54,421 bases of DNA from Methanolobus sp. (GTDB taxonomy: Archaea > Halobacteriota > Methanosarcinia > Methanosarcinales > Methanosarcinaceae). Location: contig JASKKT010000011.1 of the NCBI GenBank assembly GCA_030154025.1, positions 1-54,421 on the forward strand, read 5' to 3'. The notes beneath the pieces were generated by a model. That model was not told where the DNA came from. It saw nothing but the letters and a program-made list of their open reading frames with translations, and did no database searches. The position numbers and the translations under genes were made by a program. The first letter of the stretch is position 1. Every line of letters begins with the position of its first letter. This document shows positions 52,449-54,421 of the stretch, piece after piece.

Positions 52449-53462
52449 CTAGATAAACTCATTGCTCAACACATTGCTGACCTTGTCAAGCGAGAGGGCA
52501 TTAAAGCCAAGTCCCCGCAGGTGGGCTGCAAATCTTCCCGGCCTGTGTCCTGATGGATGGTAGACCAGGGTGAACTCCGGGTCCATGGCCTGGACCATGC
52601 CGGTGAGCCCCCTTGCATCCAGATGGTCGCTTATCTGTATGGTCGGGTAACGGTAATCGCACCTGCCAGTCATGACATACTTGGACATTCCCACGGGAAG
52701 CTTGTCGAGATCCCAGGGAGGCACAACACACACAGCATCACCGCATGACTCTTCCAGCCCTATGACGTCGCCTGCGTCCTCTAGCAGGTAACGGGTCAGG
52801 GCAAGGGACTTCTCTTCCATTGCTATGGCACCGTTATATCCGAGACCCCTCAGCAATTCCACGGTCCTCTGGGCCTTACCGAAGGCATAGGCCCCGAAAG
52901 CGACACAGGGATTGTCCTGCAGTACATTCCTGAAACCCATCAGGTCGTCATCGAAATAGCATGTGGCGTCCCCGGGGTCCCCGTAGTTGGCCTCGGTGAT
53001 GAGCACGTCACATTCCGGCAGCATGGAAGCGTCCTTCACGTCCCCTGTGACCAGGATGCGCGTACCAACTTCGTTCTCCCAGTAGAAGGATGTGGAGCCC
53101 ACTGTATGGAAATTAGGATAGGCTGTCACCCTGACACCGTTAATGTCAATGGAACCGCCGACCTTCATGGTCCTGCCCTTATATACCCTGTCGTGCCTTA
53201 TCTCAAGGGCGCGGGCGGTCTTGTCGGAACATACGGCGCGGTCCGAGAGCATGGCAGACATGCCATGGTGGTCAGAATGGGCATGGGTGATAAGATATGC
53301 ATCCGGCTGCGGGTACTTTGCAGGGGTCCTGGTAGTGTCTATGGAAAAAGTGACAAGTTTTCCCTCATCGGACCTGAACCTTACGGAAAGATGGGGCTTC
53401 AAGGTACCTTTCGTGTTCTTCTGCCTGAAGACCATTACCCCTAGATCCACAATTTCCTGCAC
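52449..53462 (-). CDS. Metallo-beta-lactamase-fold hydrolase, RNA/DNA exonuclease-like
   Basis: The 337-residue protein has the metal-binding motif THAHSDHHGM, later His in PNFHTVGSTSF and Asp in LVTGDVKDAS, and a C-terminal YHPSGHR pattern typical of the MBL-fold nuclease branch that processes RNA or DNA ends (artemis/SNM1-like, archaeal exonuclease group). It is probably cytoplasmic. The start is GTG at 53462. An in-frame GTG at 53450 and an ATG at 53435 are alternatives with closer ribosome sites. Confidence 0.82.
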   Translation of the reverse strand: MQEIVDLGVMVFRQKNTKGTLKPHLSVRFRSDEGKLVTFSIDTTRTPAKYPQPDAYLITHAHSDHHGMSAMLSDRAVCSDKTARALEIRHDRVYKGRTMKVGGSIDINGVRVTAYPNFHTVGSTSFYWENEVGTRILVTGDVKDASMLPECDVLITEANYGDPGDATCYFDDDLMGFRNVLQDNPCVAFGAYAFGKAQRTVELLRGLGYNGAIAMEEKSLALTRYLLEDAGDVIGLEESCGDAVCVVPPWDLDKLPVGMSKYVMTGRCDYRYPTIQISDHLDARGLTGMVQAMDPEFTLVYHPSGHRPGRFAAHLRGLGFNALSLDKVSNVLSNEFI

Positions 53463-53584
53463 AGTCCGTATTCCTCGAAACAGGGATTAAACTCATAGTA
53501 TTTACGCTTTTTCGAGAACGGACACTCTAGTAAAAAATAAAGTGGAGAGGATGTAAAAAAGTGGTGAACAATGAATGAAAGTGC

Positions 53585-53854
53585 TTAAAGCACCTTCTTC
53601 AATTCTTCGATAAGGACACCTGCAGTGGTAACGCCTGTGAAGCGCTTCACAGGGTTGCCGTCCTTGAGAATGATAAGGGTGGGAACTGCCTGGATCCCAT
53701 ACTTTGACGCAAGTGCCTGATTCTGATCCACATCGATGACTTTGACATCAACCTTATCCCCCAGCTCCTCCTTCACTTTTTCAAGGAAGGGCTTCTGCAT
53801 CTTACAGGGTCCGCACCATGTTGCACTAAAATCCAATAGTTCAGGTTTGCTCAT
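53585..53854 (-). CDS. trxA: Thioredoxin
   Basis: The 89-residue protein has the redox motif WCGPC (C14, C17) and the cis-proline loop AVPTLIIL of a typical archaeal thioredoxin. It supplies reducing power to metabolic enzymes. GGTG lies six bases before the ATG at 53854. An imperfect TTGATTAA/TTAAATCAA repeat (53869-53891) stands in its leader. Confidence 0.94.
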   Translation of the reverse strand: MSKPELLDFSATWCGPCKMQKPFLEKVKEELGDKVDVKVIDVDQNQALASKYGIQAVPTLIILKDGNPVKRFTGVTTAGVLIEELKKVL

Positions 53855-54030
53855 GTTAACACCTTGCTTTGATTAAGAACTGTTAAATCAAGAATGACCT
53901 GTTGATATAACTGCTTTACCGACGGCTTCCGGACCGGAGGAACATATCAGTCCATCAGCCAATCCATAAAGCCAATATACAATGGTCATGCGAAATATAC
54001 ACACAACCTCTGTGATAATAGCATATATAA

Positions 54031-54051
54031 TTTCCGGAGTACTTCCGGAAA
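54031..54051 (-). terminator. Hairpin after the nadC-like gene
   Basis: TTTCCGGA (54031-54038) and TCCGGAAA (54044-54051) form an eight-pair stem with a five-base loop. It follows the stop codon of the nadC-like gene by seven bases on the minus strand. Confidence 0.55.
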
Positions 54052-54058
54052 AAGAAGA

Positions 54059-54421
54059 TCATAGTTTCTTTATCTTCGCGGTAAGGTCAAGGGGTTTTGA
54101 GTAATACAGCTCGCTGGTCACAATAATATCCACGTGCTTTGCATATTCCGCAACCAGCTTAAGATCAATGCCGCCTGCAGCCACCTCCAGCCCGGGGTTG
54201 AGGCTGCGCAGTTCAGGCACAAGGGATTCCAGCTCCTCCGGACTGAAATGGTCAAGCAGCAGCACATCCGCAAGCGGTGCGTACCTGAACGCCTCCTCCC
54301 TGGTGCGCGGTTCTATCTCTATCTTCCTGGTGGACCTCAGCCTGCCGATATCCTCCACTATGTTGAGATGGTTCTGGCTGATAAGGACAGAGTCACTCAG
54401 GGAGTTGCGGTGATGCTGGCC
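54059..54421 (-). CDS. nadC: Nicotinate-nucleotide pyrophosphorylase-like protein, 3' part
   Basis: The gene runs off the window, so only about 120 C-terminal residues are seen. Near the window edge the frame reads HHRNSLSDSVLISQNH, then KIEIEPRTREEAFRY, LADVLLLDHFSPEELESLV, LEVAAGGIDLKLVAEYA and VDIIVTSELYYSKPLDLT. This is the quinolinate phosphoribosyltransferase barrel with its EAGGI-like phosphate loop, where Ala replaces the usual Ser. The family makes nicotinate mononucleotide for NAD, but a ModD-type paralog cannot be excluded. Confidence 0.78.
   Translation of the reverse strand, partial: GQHHRNSLSDSVLISQNHLNIVEDIGRLRSTRKIEIEPRTREEAFRYAPLADVLLLDHFSPEELESLVPELRSLNPGLEVAAGGIDLKLVAEYAKHVDIIVTSELYYSKPLDLTAKIKKL

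Noticed and set aside
1-54421. CRISPR array, IS element, prophage or integrative element
   Set aside because: No regularly spaced repeats, transposase, integrase or terminal repeats were seen anywhere in the window.

Overview
The window reads as a chromosomal segment of a methylotrophic or acetoclastic methanogen, most likely family Methanosarcinaceae (genus not resolvable from sequence alone). It encodes a tetrahydromethanopterin enzyme (MptG), the archaeal ProFAR-type purine enzyme PurP, the archaeal S-adenosylmethionine synthetase, archaeal fibrillarin/Nop5, ABCE1, XPD helicase and the osmolyte pair ablA/ablB (N-epsilon-acetyl-beta-lysine). Intron-bearing tRNA-Tyr, TATA-box promoters placed 24-26 bases before start codons (leaderless mRNAs) and GGAGGTG-type Shine-Dalgarno sites are also archaeal. 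No rRNA, CRISPR array, IS element or prophage is visible; the segment looks like ordinary core genome with a few accessory pieces.

Layout. 0.2-7.2 kb (minus): flpA and nop5 (C/D RNP), mptG, a DUF2953/GerW pair, an XPD-type helicase and an archaeal pilin. 7.5-10.2 kb (plus): a small 2[4Fe-4S] ferredoxin, asd, a membrane-anchored OB-fold protein and pyrH. 10.3-15.4 kb: a coiled-coil protein, a leuD/leuB-type pair, an Lrp-family regulator behind a phased repeat operator, then ablB/ablA. 15.6-19.8 kb: HerA-type ATPase, a candidate structured ncRNA, a COG2509 flavoprotein and purP. 19.9-23.3 kb: membrane-tethered HTH regulator, truA, zinc metallopeptidase, tRNA G10 methyltransferase. 23.3-28.2 kb: DUF1805, secreted proteins, two M24 peptidases, a decayed gene and an SRPBCC protein. 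28.4-28.8 kb: tRNA-Asp and intron-containing tRNA-Tyr. 29-32.7 kb: S-adenosylmethionine synthetase with a leader hairpin, then hisG-hisA-hisB. 32.7-36.9 kb: an HhH-MutS-family ATPase and a DUF4130/radical-SAM pair linked to DNA metabolism. 37-39.9 kb: ArsR-type regulator, TIM-barrel protein and cbiZ (cobamide salvage). 40.1-49.6 kb: MarR/MATE pair, then an ABC-type membrane module (ATPase, MscS channel, permease fused to a PrsW-like intramembrane protease, second permease, secreted repeat protein, two small membrane proteins). 49.7-54.4 kb: half-ferritin, ABCE1 with an EMC6-like protein, a metallo-beta-lactamase-fold hydrolase, thioredoxin and the 3' part of a nadC-like gene.

The most unusual signals are: (1) genes with no usable ATG/GTG/TTG start but an excellent Shine-Dalgarno placed exactly before CTG (nop5 and a hidden 88-residue membrane protein, and possibly a MarR regulator); (2) an ABC-2 permease fused to a PrsW-type glutamic intramembrane protease with all its motif residues, inside a compact membrane/export locus; (3) an unannotated, TATA-driven, T-tract-terminated RNA with two mutually exclusive hairpins at about 17.09-17.23 kb; (4) a four-fold CCTT repeat with 11-12 base phasing overlapping the promoter of the Lrp-family gene. 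All functions are inferred from sequence motifs and family knowledge; no database search was run.
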